Shown here in pieces: positions 35,514-43,620 of a stretch of DNA of 64,000 nucleotides. Source of the DNA: Massilia sp. YIM B02763 (lineage in GTDB: Bacteria; Pseudomonadota; Gammaproteobacteria; Burkholderiales; Burkholderiaceae_D); contig NZ_JASNRD010000001.1 in the NCBI RefSeq assembly GCF_030412015.1, forward strand, positions 124,001 to 188,000. The letters are read 5' to 3'. Each line of letters begins with the position of its first letter. Positions within the stretch are counted from its first letter, which is position 1. The notes beneath the pieces are model-generated. The model did no database searches. It had not been told where the DNA came from and was given only the letters and a program-made list of their open reading frames with translations. The position numbers were made by a program, and so were the translations under genes.

Positions 35514-36458
35514 TCAGCGGCACAGCTGGCCGTGGTCGCCGACAGGCGTGACCACCGGAACGCCGTCCAGGTCGGTGCGCCGCTCCTGTGCCTTGCGCTC
35601 CATGAGCGCCCCGTTGCCGGCACCCGGGCTGTCGTCGCGGTAGGCCGCATCCGCCTGCGCCTGGGCCAGGGTCACATAGCGCGCCCCGGCCGCGTCGAGC
35701 CGGTCCAGCACGGCCGGCAGCGTCGCCGCGCTCCAGGCCCCCAGGTGGGTCAGCAGCACCTGCGGCACCATCCGTCCATACAGCCGCTCCGACAGCGCCT
35801 TGTTGCGGGCGATCTGCTCGTCGATGCGGCGCAGGTAGTCCGCCTTCATCTTCTCGACGGCGCCCGCATCGCCCTTGTCCAGGCAGCGCGCGTACGCATC
35901 CGTATAGGCCCAGTCGTCGAAGCCGAGCGCCACGTCGGCCACGCGGTAGCCCTGCGCCTTCAGGCGCGCCAGCGCCTGGTCGTGGCGCTCCCCCTTGCCG
36001 CCCGCGTCGAGGAAGGGATAGCGCAGCCAGTGCCAGTCGTCCTCGCCCATGCGCTCGCCCAGCAGGGCCTCGTTGGCGGCGGCGTCGTCCAGCCAGGCCT
36101 GCAGCGACGGGGCCTGCGACAAACCAAGGTGGCTGAACGTGTGGTTGCCCAGCGGGTAGCCGGCCTGGCGCCAGCGCACCAGTACCTCGGCGCTGCCGGG
36201 GTGCTCGCGCAGGCCCTTGCCGTTGACGAAGCCATAGGCCTCGGGTACGCCGTGGCGTTTCAGCGTGTTGATATAGGACTGGGCGATGCCGCCGCGCGTC
36301 AGGCCGCGCGGCAGCGGCCCGTGCACGGGCAGGTCGTCGACGGTGACGGCGACGTCGAAGCGGTCGGCTGCGGCGTCGGCGGCGTCGGCGGCGGCCGATG
36401 GTCCCGCGGCGAGGAGCGCGCCGCACAGCAGCGCAAGTAAACGAAGGGGTGGTTTCAA
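35514..36458 (-). CDS. Polysaccharide deacetylase-like secreted protein (TTG start)
   Basis: A 314-residue protein. The best start is a TTG at 36458 with GGAGA 8 nt upstream, giving MKPPLRLLALLCGALLAAG as a signal peptide. Homology to the NodB fold: AVTVDDLPVHG (about 38-48, aspartate pair), GYPLGNHTFSHLGLS (about 101-115, metal His pair) and RYPFLDAGGKGERHD. It would hydrolyse N- or O-acetyl groups of a sugar polymer or peptidoglycan. It lies next to, but outside, the polysaccharide locus. Confidence 0.8.
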   Translation of the reverse strand: MKPPLRLLALLCGALLAAGPSAAADAADAAADRFDVAVTVDDLPVHGPLPRGLTRGGIAQSYINTLKRHGVPEAYGFVNGKGLREHPGSAEVLVRWRQAGYPLGNHTFSHLGLSQAPSLQAWLDDAAANEALLGERMGEDDWHWLRYPFLDAGGKGERHDQALARLKAQGYRVADVALGFDDWAYTDAYARCLDKGDAGAVEKMKADYLRRIDEQIARNKALSERLYGRMVPQVLLTHLGAWSAATLPAVLDRLDAAGARYVTLAQAQADAAYRDDSPGAGNGALMERKAQERRTDLDGVPVVTPVGDHGQLCR

Positions 36459-36588
36459 GCGTCTGTCTCCGTGGTCCGATGGCTCGATTATTCCCCGAAC
36501 CATGCCGATCATGCAATCGCCGCACTGGATACGCGGCCACGAATGGCCGTATCATGGACGGATCGCCAACCCGACAGGACCTTCCCGC

Positions 36589-37509
36589 ATGCGCCAGCTC
36601 CTCGCCCTCGCCGTCTTGACAGCTTCCGTTTCCCTGGCCGTCCACGCCGCGCCGGCCGCTTCGCCCGTGATCCCGCGCGGCGTCGTCGCCGATCCCGCGC
36701 CCGATGCGCGGCATCCCGCGGCCAACCGCCAGGTGCTGATCCTGAACCAGGGCAGCGGCATGAACGCGCTGTTCATGCTGGCCGCCGGCAGCGGCCCGAA
36801 GCCGACCATGCTGCTGCTGCACGGCCTGCCCGGCAACGAGCAGAACCTGGACCTGGCGCAGGCCGCGCGCCGCGCCGGCTGGAACGTGCTGACGCTGCAC
36901 TACCGCGGCAGTTGGGGTTCGGCCGGGCGCTTCTCGCTGGCCGGCGCCGGCGACGACGTCGATGCCGCCATGGCTTACCTGGAGCAGGACGAGAACGTGC
37001 GCCGCTTCCAGATCGACACCCGGCGCATCGTCGTCGCCGGCCACAGCATGGGCGGCTTCTTCGCCGCGCGCTACGCCGCCACCCATGACGACGTCGCCGG
37101 CGCCGTCCTGCTGGATCCCTGGAATATCGGCGCCTCGGGCAAGGAAGTGCGCGCCCATCCGGAAACGCGCCAGGACCGCATCGCCGCCATGGGCGAGGAT
37201 TTCGGCACCAGCCTCGCGGGCACCGACGCCGCCGCCCTGATGCGCGAAGTCGAGGCCCATGCGGACGACTGGGACCTGGCCGGTTTCGCCGACGGCCTGG
37301 CGCGCAAGCCCCTGCTCGTGATCGGCGCCCAGCGCGGCCTGGCACCCGGCCTCGCGCCCGTGGTGGCGGCCGTCAAGTCCAGGCCGGGCGCGCAGCTGCA
37401 GTCGATCACGCTGCCGTCGGACCACGCGTTCGCCGACCACCGTATCGCGCTGGCCGCGGCCACGGTGCGCTGGCTCGATGCGCGCGCCAAGCCTTCAAAG
37501 GGACGCTGA
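36589..37509 (+). CDS. Secreted alpha/beta-hydrolase (dienelactone-hydrolase-like)
   Basis: A 306-residue protein with a signal peptide ending near HAAPA (residue 22). The oxyanion region is MLLLHGLPGNEQN (about 74-86), the nucleophile elbow GHSMGGFFAARYA (Ser153), and the His is in LPSDHAFADHR near the C-terminus. Substrate unknown. It is divergent from the deacetylase-like gene across 130 bases. Confidence 0.82.
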   Translation: MRQLLALAVLTASVSLAVHAAPAASPVIPRGVVADPAPDARHPAANRQVLILNQGSGMNALFMLAAGSGPKPTMLLLHGLPGNEQNLDLAQAARRAGWNVLTLHYRGSWGSAGRFSLAGAGDDVDAAMAYLEQDENVRRFQIDTRRIVVAGHSMGGFFAARYAATHDDVAGAVLLDPWNIGASGKEVRAHPETRQDRIAAMGEDFGTSLAGTDAAALMREVEAHADDWDLAGFADGLARKPLLVIGAQRGLAPGLAPVVAAVKSRPGAQLQSITLPSDHAFADHRIALAAATVRWLDARAKPSKGR

Positions 37510-37559
37510 GCGCAGGTTCGGCGCGGCGCGCGCGCCGGTTGACCAGGCTTCATGCGGCC

Positions 37560-37600
37560 GGTATCGTTGATGAAGAAATCGATTTCACCATAACGATACC
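37560..37600. promoter_or_regulatory. Nested palindromes upstream of the GH9 gene
   Basis: GGTATCGTT (37560-37568) and AACGATACC (37592-37600) form a perfect 9-bp inverted repeat. Almost exactly at its centre lies the perfect 12-bp palindrome GAAATCGATTTC (37575-37586). The repeat ends where AGGAGA (ribosome-binding site) begins, so it may work as an operator or as an mRNA hairpin. Confidence 0.6.
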
Positions 37601-37610
37601 AGGAGACCGC

Positions 37611-39341
37611 ATGATCCCTTCCCGTCCGCGCCTGCTCGCCGCGTGCGCCTTGCTGCTCGGCGCCGCCGAGGCCACCCACGCGGCCCATGCCGCCGACGCC
37701 ATCCAGGTCAACCAGCTGGGCTTCCTGCCCGGTTCCCGAAAGCTCGCGATGGTACCGGCGACGGCGGCCGGGCGCTTCCAGGTGAAGGATGCCGCCGGCA
37801 AGGTCGTGCTCGAGGGCCCGCTGGGCAAGGCGGCGACGTGGGACGCGTCCGGCCTCGCCGTGCGCACGGCCGACCTGTCGGCCCTGCGCGCGGCCGGTAC
37901 CTACCGCATCGCCGTGGCCGGCGTGCCCGATTCCACGCCATTCCCGATATCGCCGGACGCCTACCGTCTCCTCGACGCCGGCGCCATCCGCGCCTATACG
38001 CACAACCGCGCCGGCATCGCGCTCGATGCGCGCGTGGCCGGCGCCTGGGCGCGCCCGGCCGGCCATCCCGACGACCGGGTCCTCGTCCACCCGTCGGCCG
38101 CCTCCGCCAAGCGTCCTGCCGGCACCGTCATCGCCAGCCCGAAAGGCTGGTACGACGCCGGCGACTACAACAAATATGTCGTCAACTCGGGCATCAGTAC
38201 GTACACGCTGCTGGCCGCCTACGAGCACTTCCCGGCGTGGTTCGACAAGCTTGCGCTCGACCTGCCGGAAAGCGGCAACGGCCTGCCCGACCTCGTCAAC
38301 GAAACGCTGTGGAACCTGGACTGGCTGGCCACCATGCAGGACCCCGGGGACGGCGGCGTGTACCACAAGCTGACCAACTTGTCGTTCGACGGCATGGTGA
38401 TGCCCGACAAAGCGACGGCGCCGCGCTACGTGGTGCAGAAGACGACGGCGGCCGCCCTCGACTTCGCCGCCACGCTGGCCGCGGCCAGCCGCGTGCTTGC
38501 GCGCTTCGACGGCAAGGCGCCGGGACGTTCGCAGCGCTGGCTTGCCCAGGCGGAAAGCGCATGGCGCTGGGCCGTCGCCCACCCCGCCGTGCGCTACCGC
38601 CAGCCGGCCGACGTCAAGACGGGGGAATACGGCGACGACAAGCTGGACGACGAATTCGCCTGGGCCGCCGCCGAACTGCTGGCCGCCACGGGCAAGGCCG
38701 AATACCGGGATCCGGCCCAGGCGGCCCAGGCGGCCGGCAGCGCGCGCAAGACGGAACCCGACTGGGGCGACGTGCGCGCCCTCGGCTGGATCACGCTCGC
38801 CGGCCAGCAGGAACGGCTGCCCGAGGATGCGGCGGCGGCGCGGCGCCAGATCGTGGCGGCCGCGGACACGCTGCTGGCGCGCTGGCAGGCATCGCCCTAC
38901 CGCCTGGCGATGGCCGGCAAGGACTTCATCTGGGGCAGCAATGCCGTCGTGCTGAACCAGGGCGTGATGCTGGTGCAGGCTTACCGCATCACGGGCAAGC
39001 GCGACTATCTCGACGCGGCCCAGTCCGCGCTCGACTACACGCTGGGTCGCAATCCACTAGCGGTCTCGTACGTGACGGGCTTCGGCACCCGTTCCGCCAT
39101 GCATCCGCACCACCGCCCGTCGGTGGCCGACGGGATTGCCGCGCCGGTGCCGGGCTGGCTGGTGGGCGGCCCCAATCCGGGCCAGCAGGACGCGAAGGAT
39201 TGCAAGGCGGCGTACGCGGCGCAGGCGCCGGCGCTGTCCTGGCTGGACGACGCGTGCAGCTATGCGAGCAACGAGGTGGCGATCAACTGGAATGCGCCGC
39301 TCGTGTACGTGGCGGCGGCGTTGCAGGTGCTGGAACGCTGA
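37611..39341 (+). CDS. GH9 endoglucanase/cellulase, secreted
   Basis: A 576-residue protein with signal peptide (cleavage near AHAAD, about 27), an N-terminal CelD_N Ig-like domain (about 30-105; QVNQLGFLPGSRKLA) and the (alpha/alpha)6 GH9 domain. Catalytic features: WYDAGDYNKYVVNSG with Asp182/Asp185 (base), TGFGTRSAMHPHHRPS, and the acid Glu555 in SYASNEVAINWNAPLVY. GH9 enzymes cut beta-1,4-glucan chains, and some are active on xyloglucan or mixed-linkage glucan. It sits at the left edge of the xyloglucan locus. AGGAGA lies 5 nt upstream of the start. Confidence 0.93.
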   Translation: MIPSRPRLLAACALLLGAAEATHAAHAADAIQVNQLGFLPGSRKLAMVPATAAGRFQVKDAAGKVVLEGPLGKAATWDASGLAVRTADLSALRAAGTYRIAVAGVPDSTPFPISPDAYRLLDAGAIRAYTHNRAGIALDARVAGAWARPAGHPDDRVLVHPSAASAKRPAGTVIASPKGWYDAGDYNKYVVNSGISTYTLLAAYEHFPAWFDKLALDLPESGNGLPDLVNETLWNLDWLATMQDPGDGGVYHKLTNLSFDGMVMPDKATAPRYVVQKTTAAALDFAATLAAASRVLARFDGKAPGRSQRWLAQAESAWRWAVAHPAVRYRQPADVKTGEYGDDKLDDEFAWAAAELLAATGKAEYRDPAQAAQAAGSARKTEPDWGDVRALGWITLAGQQERLPEDAAAARRQIVAAADTLLARWQASPYRLAMAGKDFIWGSNAVVLNQGVMLVQAYRITGKRDYLDAAQSALDYTLGRNPLAVSYVTGFGTRSAMHPHHRPSVADGIAAPVPGWLVGGPNPGQQDAKDCKAAYAAQAPALSWLDDACSYASNEVAINWNAPLVYVAAALQVLER

Positions 39342-39350
39342 CCTGGAAAC

Positions 39351-39438
39351 CGTCGTCCCTGCGAAGGCAGGGACCCAATGTTGCTGGCGCCGCGTTGGCG
39401 CATACGGAAACCGGGTCCCTGCCTGCGCAGGGACGACG
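39351..39438. repeat. Inverted pair of interspersed hairpin repeats
   Basis: Copy 1 at 39351-39378 has GTCCCTGC (39355-39362), loop GAAG, GCAGGGAC (39367-39374). Copy 2 at 39413-39438 has GTCCCTGC, loop CTGC, GCAGGGAC and faces the other way. Together they fill the gap between the convergent GH9 and CE2 genes, and probably end transcription from both sides. The same element recurs at 43523-43601 and 53099-53126. Confidence 0.8.
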
Positions 39439-39459
39439 TTGGTCAAGTTCGCGCTGTCT

Positions 39460-40548
39460 CTACCACCCCATCTTCTGCTTGATGAACGCCGTCAGCTTCT
39501 GCGCGTTCTGCTGGTGCTGGAACACGCGCGGGTGATGACCATAGCCCGTGAACGGGAAGAACACCGTGTCGATGCGCTTGTCCCCGTCTTCCTTGCGCAT
39601 GCGCTCCACCGCCGTCTTCACGTAGCCGGGCCATGGGGAGCCAGGCCGCGTGGCGTCCATGCTGCCCAGCGCGCACACGATGTAGGCGTTCGGGTAGAGC
39701 TGGCGCACGCGCGTGACGAACTTGCGGTAGGCGGCGATGCGGCCCTCGTCGTCCGGCTCCGGCTGCAGCTTGTGGTCGCGGCCGATGAGCCAGGAGTCGT
39801 TCTGCATCAGGTTGACGACGACCACGTCCGGCGTCCAGCGCTTGAAGTCCCACTGCGTGTCGTTGTCGCCGACGGCACTGAGCTGGTCGTAGAAGTCCGG
39901 CATGGTGAACGGGAACCAGCTGATCATCACACCGATGCCGCTCTGTGTCGTCATGTGCAGTTCCGCGTTCAGCTTGCGCGCCGTGATGGCCGCGTACGAC
40001 AGGTAGCTGTTCTTGTCGCGCTTGACGGCATCGTCGCCGTTGAACGGCGCCTCGTTGCCCATGCCGCTCGTGATCGAGTCGCCGAAGAATTCGATATGGC
40101 GCTTCGGGCGCGGCGGCGGCGCCAGCAGGGTCGCGCCGTCGTCCAGCGCCAGGCCGCGGAACGTGGTCGTCCCCTCCTCGCCCTCGGTGCGCTTGAAGAT
40201 CAGGAAGCTGTGCTTGCCAGGCGCAAGGCCTTGCGCGACCTCGTAGGTCTGGCTGCCCTTGGCGGCCTGCAGGATCAGCGGGCTCGCGTCCTGGCCGTCG
40301 ATGATCACGTTGAAGTAATTCAGGCCACGCTCGTCGTCCAGCGTCACGGACAGCGAGGTGCCCGTGAAGTTGCCGGCGATCTGGGTCGCGGGCCAGGAGA
40401 TGACGGGCGCCTGCGGGTCGGCGAAGTCGATGCGGCCCGTGTATTGCAGGTTCTTGTCGCTCGGTGCGACTTGCGTGGCCGCGAAGGCGGAACCGGCGTA
40501 CAGCAGGCCCGCCAGCAGCGCGGCGCAGGTGTTCAGGGTAGTCTTCAT
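39460..40548 (-). CDS. CE2-family acetylesterase (SGNH), secreted
   Basis: A 362-residue protein with signal peptide (cleavage after AFA, residue 23), an N-terminal beta-jelly-roll (about 30-140) and a C-terminal SGNH hydrolase domain. The nucleophile is Ser158 in FFGDSITSG; the oxyanion Asn is in NLMQNDSW; the catalytic His is in GYGHHPRVFQH (about 339). CE2 enzymes remove O-acetyl groups from xylan, glucomannan and related glycans. Next to GH31, GH35 and GH74 genes its likely job is deacetylating xyloglucan side chains so that galactosidase can work. AAGGAA precedes the start. Confidence 0.88.
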   Translation of the reverse strand: MKTTLNTCAALLAGLLYAGSAFAATQVAPSDKNLQYTGRIDFADPQAPVISWPATQIAGNFTGTSLSVTLDDERGLNYFNVIIDGQDASPLILQAAKGSQTYEVAQGLAPGKHSFLIFKRTEGEEGTTTFRGLALDDGATLLAPPPRPKRHIEFFGDSITSGMGNEAPFNGDDAVKRDKNSYLSYAAITARKLNAELHMTTQSGIGVMISWFPFTMPDFYDQLSAVGDNDTQWDFKRWTPDVVVVNLMQNDSWLIGRDHKLQPEPDDEGRIAAYRKFVTRVRQLYPNAYIVCALGSMDATRPGSPWPGYVKTAVERMRKEDGDKRIDTVFFPFTGYGHHPRVFQHQQNAQKLTAFIKQKMGW

Positions 40549-40560
40549 GCTATTCCTTCG

Positions 40561-40592
40561 AAGTGAACAACCCGGCCGCCTGCGCGACCGGG
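40561..40592 (-). terminator. Probable terminator after the GH31 gene
   Basis: On the minus strand CCCGGTCGC pairs with GCGGCCGGG (one G-T pair) around GCAG at 40571-40592, followed by TTGTTCACTT. It lies in the 63-base gap before CE2, so CE2 may have weaker or separate expression. Confidence 0.6.
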
Positions 40593-40611
40593 CTGCGTTG
40601 CCATCTTGCGA

Positions 40612-43491
40612 TTACAGCTTGATCGTCACCGGCTTGCCGTCGTAGTCGACGGTCTTGTCGGCCGCATCCAGGTCCGCCGCCGGCACCACGCCCTGGCGCA
40701 GCACGCGCACCTTGAACTGGCGCTTGGCGACCATGCCCTTGTACTGGCCGGCGCGCGCGCCGATGGTCACCGTGCCCGCCTTGTCGTCGTAGCTGACGGG
40801 AATGCGGCTCGCCTCGCCGCGCTCATAGGCGTTGCTGACGCCGTCGTCCTCGTACAGGCTGGCCTGGCCGCTGGCGCCGGCGACGACCTGCAGCACGATC
40901 GGCGCATCCGGCTTCTCGTCCACGTACTGCGTCACGGGTCCCGTCGTCACGATGCTGCCCACGCGCAGGAAAACGGGAATGCGGTCGAGCGGCGCATCGA
41001 CGGCGGCCGTGGTACCGCCTTTGTGGCGCATACCCGTGTCGAAGTCGACCCAGTCGGCGCCGGCCGGGAATACCACCGCGCGCTTGCGCGCCTCGTAGCT
41101 CGTCACCGGCGCCACCATGAAGGCGGGGCCGAACATGTACTGGTCCTTGATGTCCTTGACGCGCTCGTCGTGCGGGAAGTCCATCACGAGGCCGCGCATC
41201 ATCGTGCCCGAGTTGTAGTGGGTGTCAGCCGCCATCGTGTAAATATAGGGCATCAGCTGGTAGCGCAGCTTCAGGTAACGGACCAGATTGTCGCGCATGG
41301 CCGCGTCGTCGCCGGCGATATTGTAGATCTCGCGCTTGACGACTTCGCCGTGTGAACGGAACAGCGGCGAGAACGCGCCGAACTGGAACCAGCGCCAGTT
41401 CAGTTCACGCCATTCGCGCATGTCTTCCGGCTTGGCCTGGTTCGACGTCGTCGCGCGGTTCTCCTGGGCCGAGCCCACGTCGCCGCTCTGGAAGCGGTTT
41501 TCCTGCGCATAGCCGCCGATGTCGTGGGTCCAGTTCGGAATGCCCGACATCGACATGTTCACGCCCGACGCGATCTGGTCGTACAAGTTGTTCCAGCGGC
41601 CCGCCGTGTCGCCGCTCCAGACGGCCGTGGAATTGCGCTGGATGCCGGCGAAGCCCGAGCGCGACAGGATGAACTGGCGCGTATCCGGCTGGTCGCGGCG
41701 CAGGTGCGCGACCATGCCGCCCGAGTGCACCAGGCTGTAGGGATTGAAGGTGATCTCGCCGGGGCCGTAGACGGTGGGGCCGATCAGCTTCTTGAAGTCT
41801 TCCAGGCGCGAGTTCGACAGCACGTCCGGTTCCGTATTGTCCATCCACCAGGCGTCGAAGCCCAGGTCCACCACCTTCTTGATCTGGCGGTAGTAGATGT
41901 CGCGCGCTTCCTGCGTGTACGGATCGTAGTGGCTGTTCTTGTAGCCGGGGCCGACCCAGTCCAGCGCGCCGTCCTCCACGTTCTTCGTCCACATGTATCC
42001 CTTGGACGCCAGTTCCTTGTAGTTCGCCGTATTGGCGTAGAACTTGCCCCAGATGGAGATCATGATGCGGGCGTGCTGCTTGTGCACGGCGTCGACCATG
42101 CCTTTCGGATCCGGGAAGCGGACCTTGTCGAAGTCGTGCGAACCCCAGCCGTCTTCCGGCCAGTAGAACCAGTCCTGCACGATGTTATCGAGCGGCCAGC
42201 CGCGCTTGCGGTACTCGGCCACCGTGTCGAGCAGCTGCTGCTGGGTCTCGTAGCGCTGGCGCGATTGCCAGAAGCCGTACGCCCACTTGGGCATCATCGG
42301 CGCCTGGCCCGTCAGGGTGCGGTAGCCGGCGATCACGCGGTCCATGCTGTCGGCGCTGATCACGTAGTAGTTGATCGCCTCGGCGATCTCGGACGACATC
42401 GTCAGCGAATGGCGTTCCGGCGCGGGCAGCGGGTCGTTGTGGGTCATCGCCACCATGCCGCCCGACGCCTTCCATTCCAGGTGCAGCTTGACCGGCTTGT
42501 CCTTCTCGAACTTCACCTCGAAGTTGTGGTACCACGGGTTCCAGCCCTGGCGCCACACGTCCATGACCTGCTTGCCGTCGATGGACAGCGTGGCATAGTC
42601 CGAGGAATACAGCTGCATCTTGTGCACGCCTGCCTTCGGGCTCGCCATGGCGCCGTCCCAGACGACCTTGACGTCCTTGCCCGCCAGGTCCTTCATGGCG
42701 GGCAGTTCCTTCGGCCAGTATTCCGCCAGGTCCTTCAGGTACTGGTAGCTGATGTCCTTTTCCTGGCGCGTCAGCGCCAGCTTGCCGTCGATATAGTAGC
42801 GCGCCGTCAGGCCGCCGGGCTTGCCGTCGGCGTCCGTCAGCGTCAGGTCGCGCGACAGCCAGGCATAGGGCTTGGGATCGCCGAATCGGCTGATGCCGTT
42901 GTTGTCCCACAGGACGCCGTAGTTCTTGTCCGAGACGACGAAGGGCACGGCCGCGATCATATTGTGCTGCTGCAGCAGCACGTCCTCGCCGTTGTAGTTC
43001 ATCTGGGCGTTCTGGTGCTGGCCCAGGCCGTAGTAGGCGTCCTTCGTGCCGTGGTTGAAGCCCTGCTTGATCGCCAGGTAGGGCTTGCCGCCCACCGTGA
43101 CGGGCGCCATCGCTTCCGATGCCTGCGCCAGGAAGACCTTGCCGGCGGCGTCGAAGAAGCGCACCTGCCCGTCCTTGAGCGACACTTCGGCGGCGATCTT
43201 CGCCGCCTTCAGGCGCACGGTGCCGGCGCTGCCGCCTTTCGCATCCACGCTGAAGCTGCACCCGCACGGCTTGGCCACCGTCATCAGCGAGGGCGTCAAG
43301 GCCTTGCCGGCCTGGTCGAGTTTCAGCACCTGGACGATGTTATCACTCATCAGGTTCAGGCGCACCACCTTGGCGGCGCCCGCGTCCGGGGTCACCTCGA
43401 TGCCGGTGGCGGTTTTCTGGTAGCTGCCGGCCAGGGCCTGGCTGCCGGCGGCCAGCAGCATGGCGGCTGCGGCGAGTCGGGTCAATCGCAT
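40612..43491 (-). CDS. GH31 alpha-xylosidase with PA14 insertion
   Basis: A 959-residue secreted protein; ATG 43491 has AAGGAGA 8 nt upstream and a signal peptide ends near ALAG (residue 22). A PA14 domain is inserted at about 225-370 in the N-terminal beta-sandwich, as in the Cellvibrio xyloglucan alpha-xylosidase Xyl31A. Nucleophile Asp551 in WWMDNTEPD and acid/base Asp628 in WSGDTAGRW are intact. The family position and neighbours (GH35, TonB receptor, GH74) argue for removal of non-reducing-end alpha-1,6-xylose from xyloglucan oligosaccharides, which feeds the xylose genes on the right. Confidence 0.92.
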   Translation of the reverse strand: MRLTRLAAAAMLLAAGSQALAGSYQKTATGIEVTPDAGAAKVVRLNLMSDNIVQVLKLDQAGKALTPSLMTVAKPCGCSFSVDAKGGSAGTVRLKAAKIAAEVSLKDGQVRFFDAAGKVFLAQASEAMAPVTVGGKPYLAIKQGFNHGTKDAYYGLGQHQNAQMNYNGEDVLLQQHNMIAAVPFVVSDKNYGVLWDNNGISRFGDPKPYAWLSRDLTLTDADGKPGGLTARYYIDGKLALTRQEKDISYQYLKDLAEYWPKELPAMKDLAGKDVKVVWDGAMASPKAGVHKMQLYSSDYATLSIDGKQVMDVWRQGWNPWYHNFEVKFEKDKPVKLHLEWKASGGMVAMTHNDPLPAPERHSLTMSSEIAEAINYYVISADSMDRVIAGYRTLTGQAPMMPKWAYGFWQSRQRYETQQQLLDTVAEYRKRGWPLDNIVQDWFYWPEDGWGSHDFDKVRFPDPKGMVDAVHKQHARIMISIWGKFYANTANYKELASKGYMWTKNVEDGALDWVGPGYKNSHYDPYTQEARDIYYRQIKKVVDLGFDAWWMDNTEPDVLSNSRLEDFKKLIGPTVYGPGEITFNPYSLVHSGGMVAHLRRDQPDTRQFILSRSGFAGIQRNSTAVWSGDTAGRWNNLYDQIASGVNMSMSGIPNWTHDIGGYAQENRFQSGDVGSAQENRATTSNQAKPEDMREWRELNWRWFQFGAFSPLFRSHGEVVKREIYNIAGDDAAMRDNLVRYLKLRYQLMPYIYTMAADTHYNSGTMMRGLVMDFPHDERVKDIKDQYMFGPAFMVAPVTSYEARKRAVVFPAGADWVDFDTGMRHKGGTTAAVDAPLDRIPVFLRVGSIVTTGPVTQYVDEKPDAPIVLQVVAGASGQASLYEDDGVSNAYERGEASRIPVSYDDKAGTVTIGARAGQYKGMVAKRQFKVRVLRQGVVPAADLDAADKTVDYDGKPVTIKL

Positions 43492-43522
43492 ATGTCTGTC
43501 TCCTTGATGTCGTTGCGCTGCG

Positions 43523-43601
43523 CCGTCGGCCTTGCGCAGGCAGGGGCCCAATCTTGCGTGCTGCCCGAGAAATTGGGTCCCTGCCTTCGCAGGGACGACG
43601 G
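43523..43601. repeat. Second inverted pair of the interspersed hairpin repeat
   Basis: A degenerate copy (43523-43552) faces an exact copy (43572-43601, with GTCCCTGC, CTTC and GCAGGGAC). They lie between the codirectional GH35 and GH31 genes, so they may modulate messenger stability or coupling instead of simple termination. Confidence 0.75.
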
Positions 43602-43620
43602 CATGTGTGTGCGTACCGGG

